Source of the DNA: Thiotrichaceae bacterium
Lineage (GTDB): Bacteria; Pseudomonadota; Gammaproteobacteria; Thiotrichales; Thiotrichaceae
Direction: 5' to 3'
Assembly: GCA_026989145.1 (NCBI GenBank)
Contig: JALSJU010000130.1
Span: 1 to 38,207 of the forward strand
DNA: 38,207 nt
Numbering within the stretch: the stretch's first letter is position 1; every line of letters starts with the position of its first letter. The notes beneath the pieces were generated by a model. It saw only the letters and a program-made list of their open reading frames with translations, did no database searches and was not told the origin of the DNA. Positions 7,803-16,437 of this stretch are shown one piece after another. The translations under genes and the position numbers were made by a program.

Positions 7803-9059
7803 ATGACTTATCAACATATTAAAATACCCGTTAACGGCAAAAAAATTACAACCAATAAAGATTTCACTTTGAATGTGCCTAATCAAGTAATTATTCCCTT
7901 TATTGAGGGAGATGGTATTGGCGTGGATGTTACACCTGTGATGATTCGCGTCATTGATGCAGCGGTTAAATCTGCTTACGCTGAGTCTAAAAAAATTCAC
8001 TGGATGGAAATTTACGCGGGTGAAAAAGCTACTCAAGTGTATAGCGATGATGTGTGGATGCCCGATGAAACCATGGATGTGATTAAGGATTACGTGGTAT
8101 CAATCAAAGGCCCGTTAACCACGCCTGTGGGTGGTGGTATGCGCTCACTTAATGTAGCTCTGCGCCAAGAGTTAGATTTGTATACCTGCTTACGCCCAAT
8201 TCGTTATTATGAAGGTACACCTAGCCCCTTAAGAGCACCAGAAAAAACCGAGATGGTTATTTTTCGTGAAAACTCAGAAGATATTTATGCCGGTATTGAA
8301 TGGGAGAGTGGCTCTGCAGATGCTAAAAGATTAATTAATTTTTTGCAGGATGAAATGGGTGTTACTAAAATTCGCTTTCCTGAAACATCTGGTATCGGTA
8401 TTAAACCCGTATCTAAAGAAGGTACAGAACGTTTGGTGCGTAAAGCACTGCAATACACGATAGATAATGATAAATCGAGTTTAACCATTGTCCACAAAGG
8501 AAATATTATGAAGTTCACTGAAGGTGGCTTTAAACAATGGGCGTATGATTTAGCACAGAATGAATTTGGCGCAACAGAGTTAGATGGCGGGCCTTGGATG
8601 AGCTTTAAAAATCCAAAAACAGGCAAACAAATAACGATTAAAGATAATATTGCCGATGCATTTTTACAAAATATCTTACTTTACCCAGAAGGTTACGACG
8701 TGATCGCTACATTAAACTTAAACGGTGATTATGTGTCTGATGCTTTAGCGGCACAAGTTGGTGGTATTGGTATTGCTCCGGGGGCTAATATGTCTGACAC
8801 CATTGCCTTGTTTGAAGCTACCCATGGTACAGCACCACCTATTGCAGGGTTAAATAAAGCGAATCCAGGTTCAATGATATTATCGGCTGAAATGATGCTG
8901 CGGCATATCGGTTGGGTAGAGGCGGCAGACCTAGTGGTTAAATCCCTTGCCGGTGCGATTAAAGCTAAAAAAGTGACATTTGATTTTTCGACTAAAATGG
9001 ATAATGCTGTAGAACTCAGTAGTTCTGATTTTGGTGATGAAATGATTTCTCATTTATAA
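7803..9059 (+). CDS. icd: Isocitrate dehydrogenase, E. coli type, probably NAD+-dependent
   Basis: The product oxidatively decarboxylates isocitrate to 2-oxoglutarate in the TCA cycle. The 418 residues align with E. coli Icd (416 aa) with a constant +2 offset. The substrate loop [13 protein letters not shown] holds Ser115, equivalent to the E. coli Ser113 phosphorylated by AceK. The residues that read the 2'-phosphate of NADP in E. coli (K344, Y345, V351, Y391, R395) are here P346, I347, A353, F393 and T397. I/A at the Tyr/Val positions is typical of NAD-using homologues, so NAD+ is the likelier cofactor. There is no obvious Shine-Dalgarno, and a hexamer repeat lies just upstream. A family 2 element begins 1 nt after the stop. 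Confidence 0.95.
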   Translation: MTYQHIKIPVNGKKITTNKDFTLNVPNQVIIPFIEGDGIGVDVTPVMIRVIDAAVKSAYAESKKIHWMEIYAGEKATQVYSDDVWMPDETMDVIKDYVVSIKGPLTTPVGGGMRSLNVALRQELDLYTCLRPIRYYEGTPSPLRAPEKTEMVIFRENSEDIYAGIEWESGSADAKRLINFLQDEMGVTKIRFPETSGIGIKPVSKEGTERLVRKALQYTIDNDKSSLTIVHKGNIMKFTEGGFKQWAYDLAQNEFGATELDGGPWMSFKNPKTGKQITIKDNIADAFLQNILLYPEGYDVIATLNLNGDYVSDALAAQVGGIGIAPGANMSDTIALFEATHGTAPPIAGLNKANPGSMILSAEMMLRHIGWVEAADLVVKSLAGAIKAKKVTFDFSTKMDNAVELSSSDFGDEMISHL

Positions 9060-9060
9060 A

Positions 9061-9277
9061 GAGACCTTTGCATGAATAGGATGACGAGTAAACATAGTTG
9101 AAATCCCACTGATTTTTTGTTGGAAAACTTGCTGATAACCCGCTATTAACAAGTTTTCCGCCTCAATCAGTGGGATTTTACCCGATTTAGCGAGCTTACC
9201 GCTTGCTGTTTAAGCAGGTAATTCGATTATTAGAGCTTTAGCCGTTTCTTTCGCTAACCGACTCGTGCAAAGGTCTC
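9061..9277. mobile_element. Family 2 palindromic miniature element (copy 1)
   Basis: The element starts GAGACCTTTGCATGAATAGG and ends CGACTCGTGCAAAGGTCTC. Flanks are ATAAA (9056-9060, which contains the icd stop codon) and ATAAG (9278-9282), an almost perfect 5-bp duplication, or TAA if 3 bp. Inside is a nested perfect hairpin: AAATCCCACTGATT (9101-9114) with AATCAGTGGGATTT (9165-9178), and GGAAAACTTG (9122-9131) with CAAGTTTTCC (9150-9159). It is the longest of three copies and contains no ORF of note. The remaining 9283-9481 stretch before clpS shows no gene. Confidence 0.85.
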
Positions 9278-9481
9278 ATAAGGAGAACCTGATTAAGTCG
9301 ATTAGAATTTACCGCAGAAAAATCTGTCGCTATTTTTCATGAAGTGAGTCGTAAGAGTCACTCTATTGCGCCGATCTTCGTGGAAAATATCGGCAGATTT
9401 GGCAAGCTAAAAATAATTGGACTTGATCAGGGGCTCCATAAGGGATACATACTGATATACTGAAGTAGAGGCTTAAGAATA

Positions 9482-9865
9482 ATGAACACGTTTAATGAAA
9501 ATATGATGAGAAATTTAATGTCAGCAAATAACAAAGTAGTTAAAAACCACTCAGGTGAAGAATTTGACCATGATTCTGACTTGATGGTGCAAGAATCCCG
9601 CCCAGATGTAGAAGAGCCAAAACGCTATAAAGTTATACTGATTAATGATGACTTTACACCAATGGAGTTTGTCGTCGAGATTTTAAATCTGTTTTTCAAT
9701 CTTGATGAAGAAACTGCCACCCGCATTATGTTGAATGTACATGAGAAAGGTAAAGGTGTCTGCGGTATTTTCTCAAAAGATATTGCAGAAACAAAAGTCG
9801 TTATGGTGAATGAATTTGCCCGAGAAAACGAACACCCTCTATTGTGTACCATGGAGCAAGAATGA
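9482..9865 (+). CDS. clpS: ATP-dependent Clp protease adaptor ClpS
   Basis: ClpS recognises N-degron substrates and delivers them to ClpA. The conserved core begins at [21 protein letters not shown], whose Asn-Asp-Asp and Met line the N-degron pocket, and continues with [15 protein letters not shown], which has the pocket His. At 127 aa it is longer than the usual 106 or so because of a polar N-terminal tail of about 45 residues, the part that enters the ClpA pore. ATG 9482 has an AGAGG about 10 nt upstream. Later Met codons at 9503 and 9521 are possible. Its stop overlaps the start of a small ORF by 4 nt. Confidence 0.96.
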   Translation: MNTFNENMMRNLMSANNKVVKNHSGEEFDHDSDLMVQESRPDVEEPKRYKVILINDDFTPMEFVVEILNLFFNLDEETATRIMLNVHEKGKGVCGIFSKDIAETKVVMVNEFARENEHPLLCTMEQE

Positions 9866-9972
9866 AAATTTTAAACGGTGTTTCTCGTGATAAGTTCATT
9901 ATTAACGGCCTCAGAACGCTACCAATTAGGGCAAAAGGGCAACAACTAGTAAGAAATCTAGGAGAAAAATAA
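9862..9972 (+). CDS. Predicted 36-aa small basic protein between clpS and clpA
   Basis: An ATG at 9862-9864 overlaps the clpS stop as ATGA. It opens 36 codons that end in TAA at 9970-9972, overlapping the clpA ATG as TAATG. A good Shine-Dalgarno, GGAG, ends 5 nt before its start inside the last codons of clpS. The clpA Shine-Dalgarno (AGGAG) lies in its own last codons. The peptide begins [12 protein letters not shown] and ends [10 protein letters not shown], with eight Lys/Arg against two Asp/Glu, no Cys and no membrane segment. I recognise no family. It may be a real small protein or only a translational-coupling leader that carries ribosomes from clpS to clpA. Confidence 0.45.
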   Translation: MKILNGVSRDKFIINGLRTLPIRAKGQQLVRNLGEK

Positions 9973-12272
9973 TGTTAAGTACAGAAGTTGAATTTTCAAT
10001 CAATAAGCTATTTCGTGATGCACGAGACAGGCAACATGAGTTTGTTACTGTAGAGCATTTATTACTCTCCATGACGAGCAACCCATCAGCAGGTAAAGCA
10101 TTACGTGCCTGTGGTGTTGATATTAAACTACTACAGAATGACCTAAGTGCTTACATAGAAGAAAATACCCCTCTACTTACAGAAAACGACCAGCGTGAAA
10201 CACAGCCTACTTTAGGTTTTCAACGTGTGATACAACGTGCTGTCTACCATGTACAAGCTACGGGTAAAGGAGAGGTAACAGGTGAGAATATACTTGTTGC
10301 TATTTATGGCGAACCAGAATCCCATGCTGTTTACTATCTTGGTAAACAAGATATGTCACGCTTAGATTTAGTCAACTATGTCTCCCATGATATTCATAAA
10401 GATGAAGCACTTTTATCTGACTTTTCATTAGAAGAACAACAGGAAAATGGTGAAGATATTAGTAATGAAGAAGGCGGGGAAGAAGGCGAAGCCAAGCTTT
10501 CTCCACTCGAACAATTCTCAACAAACCTTAATGAAGCAGCCATTAATGGTAAAATTGATCCGTTAATTGGCCGGGAAGAAGAAGTCGAACGCACAGTACA
10601 AGTATTATGTCGTCGTCGAAAAAACAACCCACTCTTAGTGGGTGAGTCCGGTGTGGGTAAAACTGCGATTGCAGAAGGTTTAGCTAAACGCATCGTCGAT
10701 AAAGAAGTTCCTGAAGTATTACAAGACTCTATTATTTACTCATTGGACCTCGGCGCATTAGTTGCGGGTACGAAATACCGTGGTGACTTTGAAAAACGTT
10801 TAAAAGGTGTGCTTAATCAAATAAAGCAGCAAGATAATGCAGTGCTCTTTATTGATGAAATTCACATTATGATTGGTGCAGGTGCAACCTCAGGTGGCAC
10901 CATGGATGCTTCGAACTTATTAAAGCCGATGTTAGCAACAGGTGAGTTAAAATGTATCGGTTCAACCACTTTTCAGGAGTATCACAGTATCTTTGAAAAA
11001 GAACGCGCCTTGGCACGTCGTTTTCAGAAAATTGATATTAAAGAGCCTAGCGTTAACGATACTATTAAAATCCTTAAAGGTTTAAAGTCGCGCTTTGAAG
11101 AGCATCATGGAGTAACTTATACCATGCCTGCACTAGAAACAGCAGCACGTCTTGCAGAACGATATATTACAGATCGTTTCTTACCTGATAAAGCCATTGA
11201 TGTGATTGACGAGGCAGGTGCAAATCGTCAACTTCAACCAAAAAAAGGTCGCAAGAAAAAGATCACGGTAAGCGATGTTGAAGCAATTGTTGCCAAAATT
11301 GCACGTATTCCACCTAAGACAGTTTCAAGTACCGATATGGAAGTTTTACGTAATCTTGACCTTAACTTGAAGCGTGTAGTCTTTGGGCAAGATATGGCGA
11401 TTGATCAGTTAGTTACGGCTGTTAAAATGGCACGTTCTGGTCTACGTGATGATCACAAACCGGTAGGTTCGTTTGTATTCGCTGGGCCTACAGGTGTCGG
11501 TAAAACTGAAGTCACGAACCAGCTTGCTGAAAATCTAGGTGTTGAGCTAATTCGTTTTGATATGTCTGAGTATATGGAGCGCCATACTGTTTCACGCCTC
11601 ATTGGTGCGCCACCGGGTTATGTTGGATTTGATGATGGCGGTTTATTAACAGACGCAGTTAACAAAACACCACATGCTGTTTTACTACTGGATGAAATTG
11701 AAAAAGCACATCCTGATGTTTTTAATTTATTATTACAAGTTATGGATAATGGTAGTTTAACGGATAGTACCGGACGCAAAGTAGACTTTAGAAATATCAT
11801 TTTAGTTATGACCAGTAACGCCGGTGCAGAAAATATTAGCCGTAGCTCAATGGGCTTCACTAAACAGGATCATTCACTGGATACCATGAAGGCGATTGAA
11901 AAAGTCTTTACTCCAGAATTTAGAAACCGTCTTGATGGTGTGATTCAATTCAAGCCATTGGATGAGACTGTCATTATCTCTATCGTGGATAAGTTCTTAA
12001 TTCGACTTGAAGCACAGCTAAATGAGAAAGACGTAACACTAATCGTTGATGATAAGGCCAAGCGTTGGTTAGCTAAAGCAGGTTACGACCCCATCATGGG
12101 AGCACGTCCTATGGAACGTTTGATACAAGAAAAACTCAAGAAAGAACTGGCTGATGAATTACTCTTTGGCAAGCTTAGTAAAGGTGGTGGTACTGTTCGC
12201 GTGACAGAAAAAGACGATAAACTAAGTTTGGATTTTAAAAGTCAAAAGGCAGTTGTAAAAGAAGAAGTTTAA
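9972..12272 (+). CDS. clpA: ATP-dependent Clp protease ATP-binding subunit ClpA
   Basis: ClpA is the AAA+ unfoldase of the ClpAP protease. The 766 residues comprise an N-domain (about 1-145, [19 protein letters not shown]), a D1 ATPase with Walker A GESGVGKT (about 224-231) and VLFIDEIH, and a D2 ATPase with GPTGVGKT (about 506-513) and [10 protein letters not shown], followed by the C-terminal small domain. An acidic linker ([12 protein letters not shown]) precedes D1. The ClpP-docking loop is MGF in a [11 protein letters not shown] context, in place of the IGL of E. coli ClpA. The start ATG 9972 is preceded by AGGAG. No clpP is in the window. A rho-independent terminator follows. Confidence 0.97.
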   Translation: MLSTEVEFSINKLFRDARDRQHEFVTVEHLLLSMTSNPSAGKALRACGVDIKLLQNDLSAYIEENTPLLTENDQRETQPTLGFQRVIQRAVYHVQATGKGEVTGENILVAIYGEPESHAVYYLGKQDMSRLDLVNYVSHDIHKDEALLSDFSLEEQQENGEDISNEEGGEEGEAKLSPLEQFSTNLNEAAINGKIDPLIGREEEVERTVQVLCRRRKNNPLLVGESGVGKTAIAEGLAKRIVDKEVPEVLQDSIIYSLDLGALVAGTKYRGDFEKRLKGVLNQIKQQDNAVLFIDEIHIMIGAGATSGGTMDASNLLKPMLATGELKCIGSTTFQEYHSIFEKERALARRFQKIDIKEPSVNDTIKILKGLKSRFEEHHGVTYTMPALETAARLAERYITDRFLPDKAIDVIDEAGANRQLQPKKGRKKKITVSDVEAIVAKIARIPPKTVSSTDMEVLRNLDLNLKRVVFGQDMAIDQLVTAVKMARSGLRDDHKPVGSFVFAGPTGVGKTEVTNQLAENLGVELIRFDMSEYMERHTVSRLIGAPPGYVGFDDGGLLTDAVNKTPHAVLLLDEIEKAHPDVFNLLLQVMDNGSLTDSTGRKVDFRNIILVMTSNAGAENISRSSMGFTKQDHSLDTMKAIEKVFTPEFRNRLDGVIQFKPLDETVIISIVDKFLIRLEAQLNEKDVTLIVDDKAKRWLAKAGYDPIMGARPMERLIQEKLKKELADELLFGKLSKGGGTVRVTEKDDKLSLDFKSQKAVVKEEV

Positions 12273-12293
12273 GTTTTTTCGCACATTAACGTC

Positions 12294-12332
12294 AAAGCCC
12301 AATCCTAAAAACTAGGACTGGGCTTTTTTTTT
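12294..12332 (+). terminator. Rho-independent terminator of clpS-clpA
   Basis: The stem AAAGCCCAATCCTA / TAGGACTGGGCTTT (one mismatch) closes a 5-nt loop and runs into a nine-T tract, 21 nt after the clpA stop. The A-run on the left arm gives it some capacity on the opposite strand too. Confidence 0.92.
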
Positions 12333-12430
12333 AGCTAATACTTGAACCGTGGCTTCAATGCGGATAACAGGGCATAAGATATTGGTTTAGCACGGGATTT
12401 TAAAAAATCTTAGCCTCACCCTTAGGTTAA

Positions 12431-12592
12431 GGAACCTCTGAATAACCTAGCTGGGTTCTGCGAATTTACAAGGTATCAAGTCCTAGGCGTATTTTTTGAG
12501 AATGGTTGGTCCCTTCACAAAAAATAACAACAAGGGAATTGATGCCTTGTAAGCTTGCCCTACGGGGCTTAGCTAGGTTGTTCAGAGATTCC
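12431..12592. mobile_element. Family 1 miniature element (copy A), intact
   Basis: This 162-bp element starts GGAACCTCTGAATAACCTAG and ends CTAGGTTGTTCAGAGATTCC. The 22-bp ends match at 20 positions. It is flanked by TTAA at 12427-12430 and TTAA at 12593-12596, consistent with a 4-bp target duplication. The core has ACAAGGTATCAAG and TTGATGCCTTGT arms around a CCCTTCACAAAAAA segment. It has no coding capacity and is the cleanest reference copy in the window. The rest of 12333-12672 holds no recognisable gene. Confidence 0.85.
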
Positions 12593-12672
12593 TTAATCGG
12601 GCATTTTTGAAACCGAATGCGATAAAGGATGAATCAATAGCTTGCGTACTGTGCCGTAGTGAAGTCACTGAT

Positions 12673-13896
12673 TCAGGTAATATCTAAATATTGTTTATTT
12701 AGATATTCTGCAATCCTTTCTGCGCTTTCAATGCATTCATCTAAAGTAGCAACTAAGGCCAATCTAATTCGGTTTCTTCCAGGATTAACACCATTAACAT
12801 CGCGTGATAAATAACTACCGGGAACTACTTTTAAATGTTGCTGCGCATAGATTTCTTGGGTAAAAATTTCATCATCAATAGTACTACCAGCTTTTAGTCC
12901 AGCCCAAAGATAAAAACTGGCATCGGGTTTTTGTACATCCATGATTGGGGAAAGAATCTCTAAGACAGCATCGAATTTCTTTCGATATTCATCGCGGTTA
13001 GCCAATACATGCACCTCATCATTCCATGCTGCAATACTGGCAGCTTGAATGGGTGGTGACATCGCACAGCCATGATAAGTACGGTAGAGTAAAAACTGTT
13101 CTAAAATTTGCGCATCACCAGCTACAAAACCAGAGCGTAAGCCTGGTGCATTTGAACGCTTTGATAAACTATGAAAAACCACACAGCGTTTAAATTCGGT
13201 GTTACCAATTTTAGCAGCAACTTCTAAAAGCCCAATTGGAGGTTTATCTTCATCAAAGTAGATTTCAGAATAGCACTCATCACTGGCAATGATAAAGTCA
13301 TGCTTTTCGGCAAGACGTAAAAGATTTTTAATCTGTGCTTCATTAACAACAGCACCGGTTGGATTACCTGGGCTACAAAGATAGAGTAATTGACAGTCAT
13401 CCCATATTTCATCACTAATAGAATCAAAATCAGGATTAAAGTTAAGCTCTTTCGTACATGGGATATAGACGGGTTCAGCACCCGATAAAAAAGTAGCTCC
13501 CTCATAAATTTGGTAAAATGGGTTAGGCATGAGTATTTTAGGTGAGGTGACTTCTTTATTAATGATAGCCTGTGCAAAAGCAAATAGCGCCTCACGCGTC
13601 CCATTAACAGGTAGCACATGTTTATGTGGATTTAAACTGCCCTGAGGCAATTTGAATCGACGCGTAAGCCAATCGCTAATGACTTCTCTTAGCTCATCAT
13701 TACCCTTTGTTAATGGGTAATTTGAAAACCCAGCTAGGTTACTTTGTAAGGCATCGAGAATAATTTGTGGTGTAGGGTGTTTCGGTTCACCAATAGCTAG
13801 TGATAACATAGGTTTATCGACTGGGGTTATGCCATCAAGTAACGTTGATATTTTCTGGAAGGGATAGGGTTGGAGCTTTTTTAAGTCAGGATTCAT
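12673..13896 (-). CDS. dapC: Succinyldiaminopimelate transaminase (DapC-type), class I PLP aminotransferase
   Basis: The likely reaction is transamination of N-succinyl-2-amino-6-ketopimelate in the lysine/diaminopimelate pathway. The fold type I features are LAIGEPKHPTP near the N-terminus, YLCSPGNPTGAVVN, DECYSEIYFDE, and the PLP-lysine segment HSLSKRSNAPGLRSGFVAG near residue 245. The YPFQK N-terminus and SKRSNAPGLRSG match the DapC group of beta/gammaproteobacteria. I chose ATG 13894-13896 (407 aa). An in-frame TTG at 13924-13926 would add 10 residues. Substrate specificity within this aminotransferase group is inferred. It is transcribed away from fis across a hairpin-rich gap. Confidence 0.85.
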   Translation of the reverse strand: MNPDLKKLQPYPFQKISTLLDGITPVDKPMLSLAIGEPKHPTPQIILDALQSNLAGFSNYPLTKGNDELREVISDWLTRRFKLPQGSLNPHKHVLPVNGTREALFAFAQAIINKEVTSPKILMPNPFYQIYEGATFLSGAEPVYIPCTKELNFNPDFDSISDEIWDDCQLLYLCSPGNPTGAVVNEAQIKNLLRLAEKHDFIIASDECYSEIYFDEDKPPIGLLEVAAKIGNTEFKRCVVFHSLSKRSNAPGLRSGFVAGDAQILEQFLLYRTYHGCAMSPPIQAASIAAWNDEVHVLANRDEYRKKFDAVLEILSPIMDVQKPDASFYLWAGLKAGSTIDDEIFTQEIYAQQHLKVVPGSYLSRDVNGVNPGRNRIRLALVATLDECIESAERIAEYLNKQYLDIT

Positions 13897-13962
13897 CTTT
13901 GAGTTTTGCTTTTGAGAATAATTCAAAGAGTATAAATTTTATTTAGGAAAAGGGCTATGCTT

Positions 13963-14366
13963 TTCAAGGCTCCCTAGGAGCCGAAAAGTACATCGCTGCA
14001 CCTTCCGAAGGAAGTGCCGATGTTGGTAGGAGCAACGTATTTTTATCAAGCCGAAGTGCTATAGGTTGATTAAACAAAATTTCAAGGCTCCCTAAGAGCT
14101 AAACGACTTTAGTTAGTTGGTCAGGAAAACTGTTACGGAATGTCGACAAGAAGATGCCGACATAATTTAGTGAGCTAGCCATTCAGTCTGTTTTGAATGG
14201 ACTGCTCAATTATTAAGCGATAGCTGTCGAGTTCACCATCTGAATTAAGACTCAGATGGGATTACGTTGTAGAGAGTGTAACGTTAGATAATACTTTACG
14301 GCACAACGTCGGCAAAGGGACGCCGACATAATCGAGTTCACCATCTGAAAAAAGACTCAGATGGGA
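13963..14366. repeat. Hairpin and short direct-repeat cluster between dapC and fis
   Basis: Three repeat pairs are visible. TTCAAGGCTCCCTA(G/A)GAGC is at 13963-13981 and 14081-14099. A 25-nt unit, GTCG(A/G)CAA...GCCGACATAAT, is at 14142-14166 and 14308-14332. A 35-nt unit, TCGAGTTCACCATCTGA...AGACTCAGATGGGA, is at 14227-14261 and 14332-14366. Most units form stem-loops: GGCTCC/GGAGCC extended by CTTTTC/GAAAAG, GTCGGC/GCCGAC, and CCATCTGA/TCAGATGG. Further stems are CTTCC/GGAAG near 14000 and CCATTCA/TGAATGG near 14180. The gap has no ORF I would call. The last stem, just after the fis stop, may help end the aroQ-fis transcript. Confidence 0.7.
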
Positions 14367-14372
14367 AGCTCG

Positions 14373-14642
14373 CTAAATAATAGAATGACGTTTTAGCTTT
14401 GATCTTAAAGTAGCTCGATTAATACCTAAGCACGCCGCAGTACGAGACTGATTTCCATTTGTATGATCCATCAGTTCTTCCAGTAAAGGGCGCTCAACTT
14501 CATCAATGATTTGGCGATAAAGGTATGTTGCATCTTGATTGCCAAGTAGCTTCAAGTATTCTCTAACCGTTTTTCGGGTAGTTTCTGCTAGTGAGTAACC
14601 ATCAGGTGAAGTAATAGGTAGAGTGTGCATAGGTTGGTTCAT
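14373..14642 (-). CDS. fis: DNA-binding protein Fis
   Basis: Fis is a small dimeric nucleoid protein and growth-phase regulator. The C-terminal HTH reads LEELMDHTNGNQSRTAACLG followed by INRATLRSKLKRH, which is diagnostic. I chose the ATG at 14640-14642 (89 aa), because AAGGAT lies about 9 nt upstream and the length fits the family (98 aa in E. coli). The in-frame starts at 14663 and 14705 lack a Shine-Dalgarno and would overlap dusB. This start is 13 nt past the dusB stop, so the two form the usual dusB-fis pair, the Shine-Dalgarno overlapping the end of dusB. Confidence 0.94.
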   Translation of the reverse strand: MNQPMHTLPITSPDGYSLAETTRKTVREYLKLLGNQDATYLYRQIIDEVERPLLEELMDHTNGNQSRTAACLGINRATLRSKLKRHSII

Positions 14643-14655
14643 GTTTGTAATATCC

Positions 14656-15696
14656 TTATTCATAGCTACTATAATAATCCTTTGAGTCACTAAGCGTATA
14701 TTCAAGATTATGTAAGCAATTTTTTAAATAGTGATGTTGCAAATCAGCATCAGATATTTTGAAAATTTCCTGCTTCAATCTTTTTAATAAATTCGGCTTG
14801 TGACCGACTAGCTTGAATAAATACCAACCTATGTGTTTTCGTGCAATGCGAACTCCTTGATCTGTGCCATAGTGGCGATGAATGGCACTTATATGTGTCA
14901 AAATCGTATTTTTTTTGGTTTTGTAGGTAATTGGTTTTACGTGGTTTTTTACCTTGGTACTTGTGCTGTATTGTTGATTAAATGCTTGAAAAATCCATGG
15001 CTGCCCTTGAGTAATTCTGCCTAACATCAGGGCATCTACCTGAGTATAGTTTAAAATGAATTGTGCATCTTCCGGGCTAGAAATATCGCCATTGGCAATA
15101 ACTGGGATAGCCACGGATTGTTTTACTTGGCGTACCGTTTCGTATTCAGCATATCCTGTATAAGCTTGGTTTCGAGTTCGTCCATGGATAGCAATACTGG
15201 TAATTCCTGCATCTTCTGCAATTTTAGCAATTTGTTTTGCGTTCTTTTTATTGCTTGCCCAGCCGGTTCTCATTTTAAGAGTTACTGGTATATCTACTGC
15301 TTTTACTACCTCAGTCAATATTTTTTTTACGAGACTAGGGTCTTGCATTAAAGCTGATCCTGCTAGTTTATTGCAGACTTTTTTGGCAGGGCAGCCCATA
15401 TTAATGTCAATAATATCTGCGCCTAACTTTGCATTAAACTCTGCAGCTTGTGCCATTTTGTCGGGCTCTGTACCGACAATTTGTACACAGCGTGGTGATT
15501 GGTCGGTATTTTGCAATAAACGTTGCTGGGTTTTTTTAGAATTGCGTAGACTTGGGTCGGAGGTAATCATTTCAGCAGGTGTTAGGCCGGCACCAAATTG
15601 ATGACACAGCTGGCGATAAGGAGCATCGGTAATACCTGCCATAGGCGCTAGCAATATCCGGCTAGATAATGAGTATGGGCCTATCTTTAAGCACAT
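14656..15696 (-). CDS. dusB: tRNA-dihydrouridine synthase B (DusB)
   Basis: DusB is an FMN enzyme that reduces specific uridines in tRNA. The N-terminal LAPMAGITDAPYRQLC, the DINMGCPAKKVCNKLAGSAL segment near residues 97-117, LKMRTGW, AIHGRTRNQAYTG and VIANGDI are family motifs. At 346 aa it is about 25 residues longer than E. coli DusB, the extra length being mostly at the C-terminus. It is followed directly by fis and preceded by the DUF3426 gene with a 16-nt gap, the arrangement common in gammaproteobacteria. Confidence 0.95.
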   Translation of the reverse strand: MCLKIGPYSLSSRILLAPMAGITDAPYRQLCHQFGAGLTPAEMITSDPSLRNSKKTQQRLLQNTDQSPRCVQIVGTEPDKMAQAAEFNAKLGADIIDINMGCPAKKVCNKLAGSALMQDPSLVKKILTEVVKAVDIPVTLKMRTGWASNKKNAKQIAKIAEDAGITSIAIHGRTRNQAYTGYAEYETVRQVKQSVAIPVIANGDISSPEDAQFILNYTQVDALMLGRITQGQPWIFQAFNQQYSTSTKVKNHVKPITYKTKKNTILTHISAIHRHYGTDQGVRIARKHIGWYLFKLVGHKPNLLKRLKQEIFKISDADLQHHYLKNCLHNLEYTLSDSKDYYSSYE

Positions 15697-15712
15697 AATT
15701 TATAAACTATCG

Positions 15713-16435
15713 CTACTTAAAACTAAACTTGAATTGTGTTGCTGCATTTCCGGGGTCTTTTATTTTAAGACGTATGCTTATGGGTGTCTCAGTTGGTAAT
15801 AAGGATGTGTTAGTTAGGGTGTTACTGCTTAAATATTCTTTAGGGTAGAAACGACTAAAAGCAACAAGATTGGATTGCGCATCAGTTAATGAAACTTCTA
15901 AACTTGGGTAAGGTTGCGCATGTTTAGCCATATTTTGCAGGCTGCCAGATATAAGCAAAACACCTGACTCATTGGGATGAGTAAACACATTATAATTTAG
16001 CATTTCAACTTGTTCAGGAAGTCGTATCGGGACATTATTTGAGTATAGTGTAGGATTGTGATAGAGCACCTGAGCAGCGAGTAAAAAAGTTAACAAAAAA
16101 AGACTAACTAAAAATAAGTTAGTTGTTTTGGTATTATCAATACGCTTACTGCTAAGTGTGCTTGGTTCTTTTAAAGTAGAAGCTCGGTTAAGTTTTTGCT
16201 GATTACTTTGTGTTTTAGCAGACTGCCAATCATCCATGCTGTTGATGTATGCTTTTTCTTTATCAGAATATTGAGCGTTAGCGTTTTGAAATTTTTCTGG
16301 TATCGCAGTTGATAAGGATTCAACGGCATTAAATGTATTAAGGCATTCCCCGCATCGGAGTAATCCTTTTGAACTTGTAACTTCCTTCATGTCGATGTGA
16401 AAGATGGCTTTACAGTGATTACATTGGGTGTACAT
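15713..16435 (-). CDS. Zinc-ribbon and DUF3426 domain membrane protein
   Basis: This 240-residue protein has an N-terminal MJ0042-type zinc ribbon with Cys5, Cys8, Cys28 and Cys31, a polar linker, one membrane segment (about 106-125, LFLVSLFLLTFLLAA), and a C-terminal periplasmic DUF3426-like domain with beta-rich sequence (GVLLISGSLQNMAKHAQPYP). Its job is not established in the family. It occurs conserved between prmA and dusB. Only 2 nt separate it from prmA upstream, so it belongs to the same operon. Confidence 0.87.
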   Translation of the reverse strand: MYTQCNHCKAIFHIDMKEVTSSKGLLRCGECLNTFNAVESLSTAIPEKFQNANAQYSDKEKAYINSMDDWQSAKTQSNQQKLNRASTLKEPSTLSSKRIDNTKTTNLFLVSLFLLTFLLAAQVLYHNPTLYSNNVPIRLPEQVEMLNYNVFTHPNESGVLLISGSLQNMAKHAQPYPSLEVSLTDAQSNLVAFSRFYPKEYLSSNTLTNTSLLPTETPISIRLKIKDPGNAATQFKFSFK

Positions 16436-16437
16436 AG

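Noticed and set aside
9420-9455. Promoter TTGATC-17-TACATA before clpS
   Set aside because: The spacing fits but both boxes match poorly, so I did not list it as a feature.
14643-14705. Longer fis starting inside dusB
   Set aside because: No Shine-Dalgarno at those starts, while AAGGAT precedes ATG 14642 and gives normal Fis length.
15251-15601. 116-codon frame opposite dusB
   Set aside because: It is a shadow of dusB with no family features or ribosome site.
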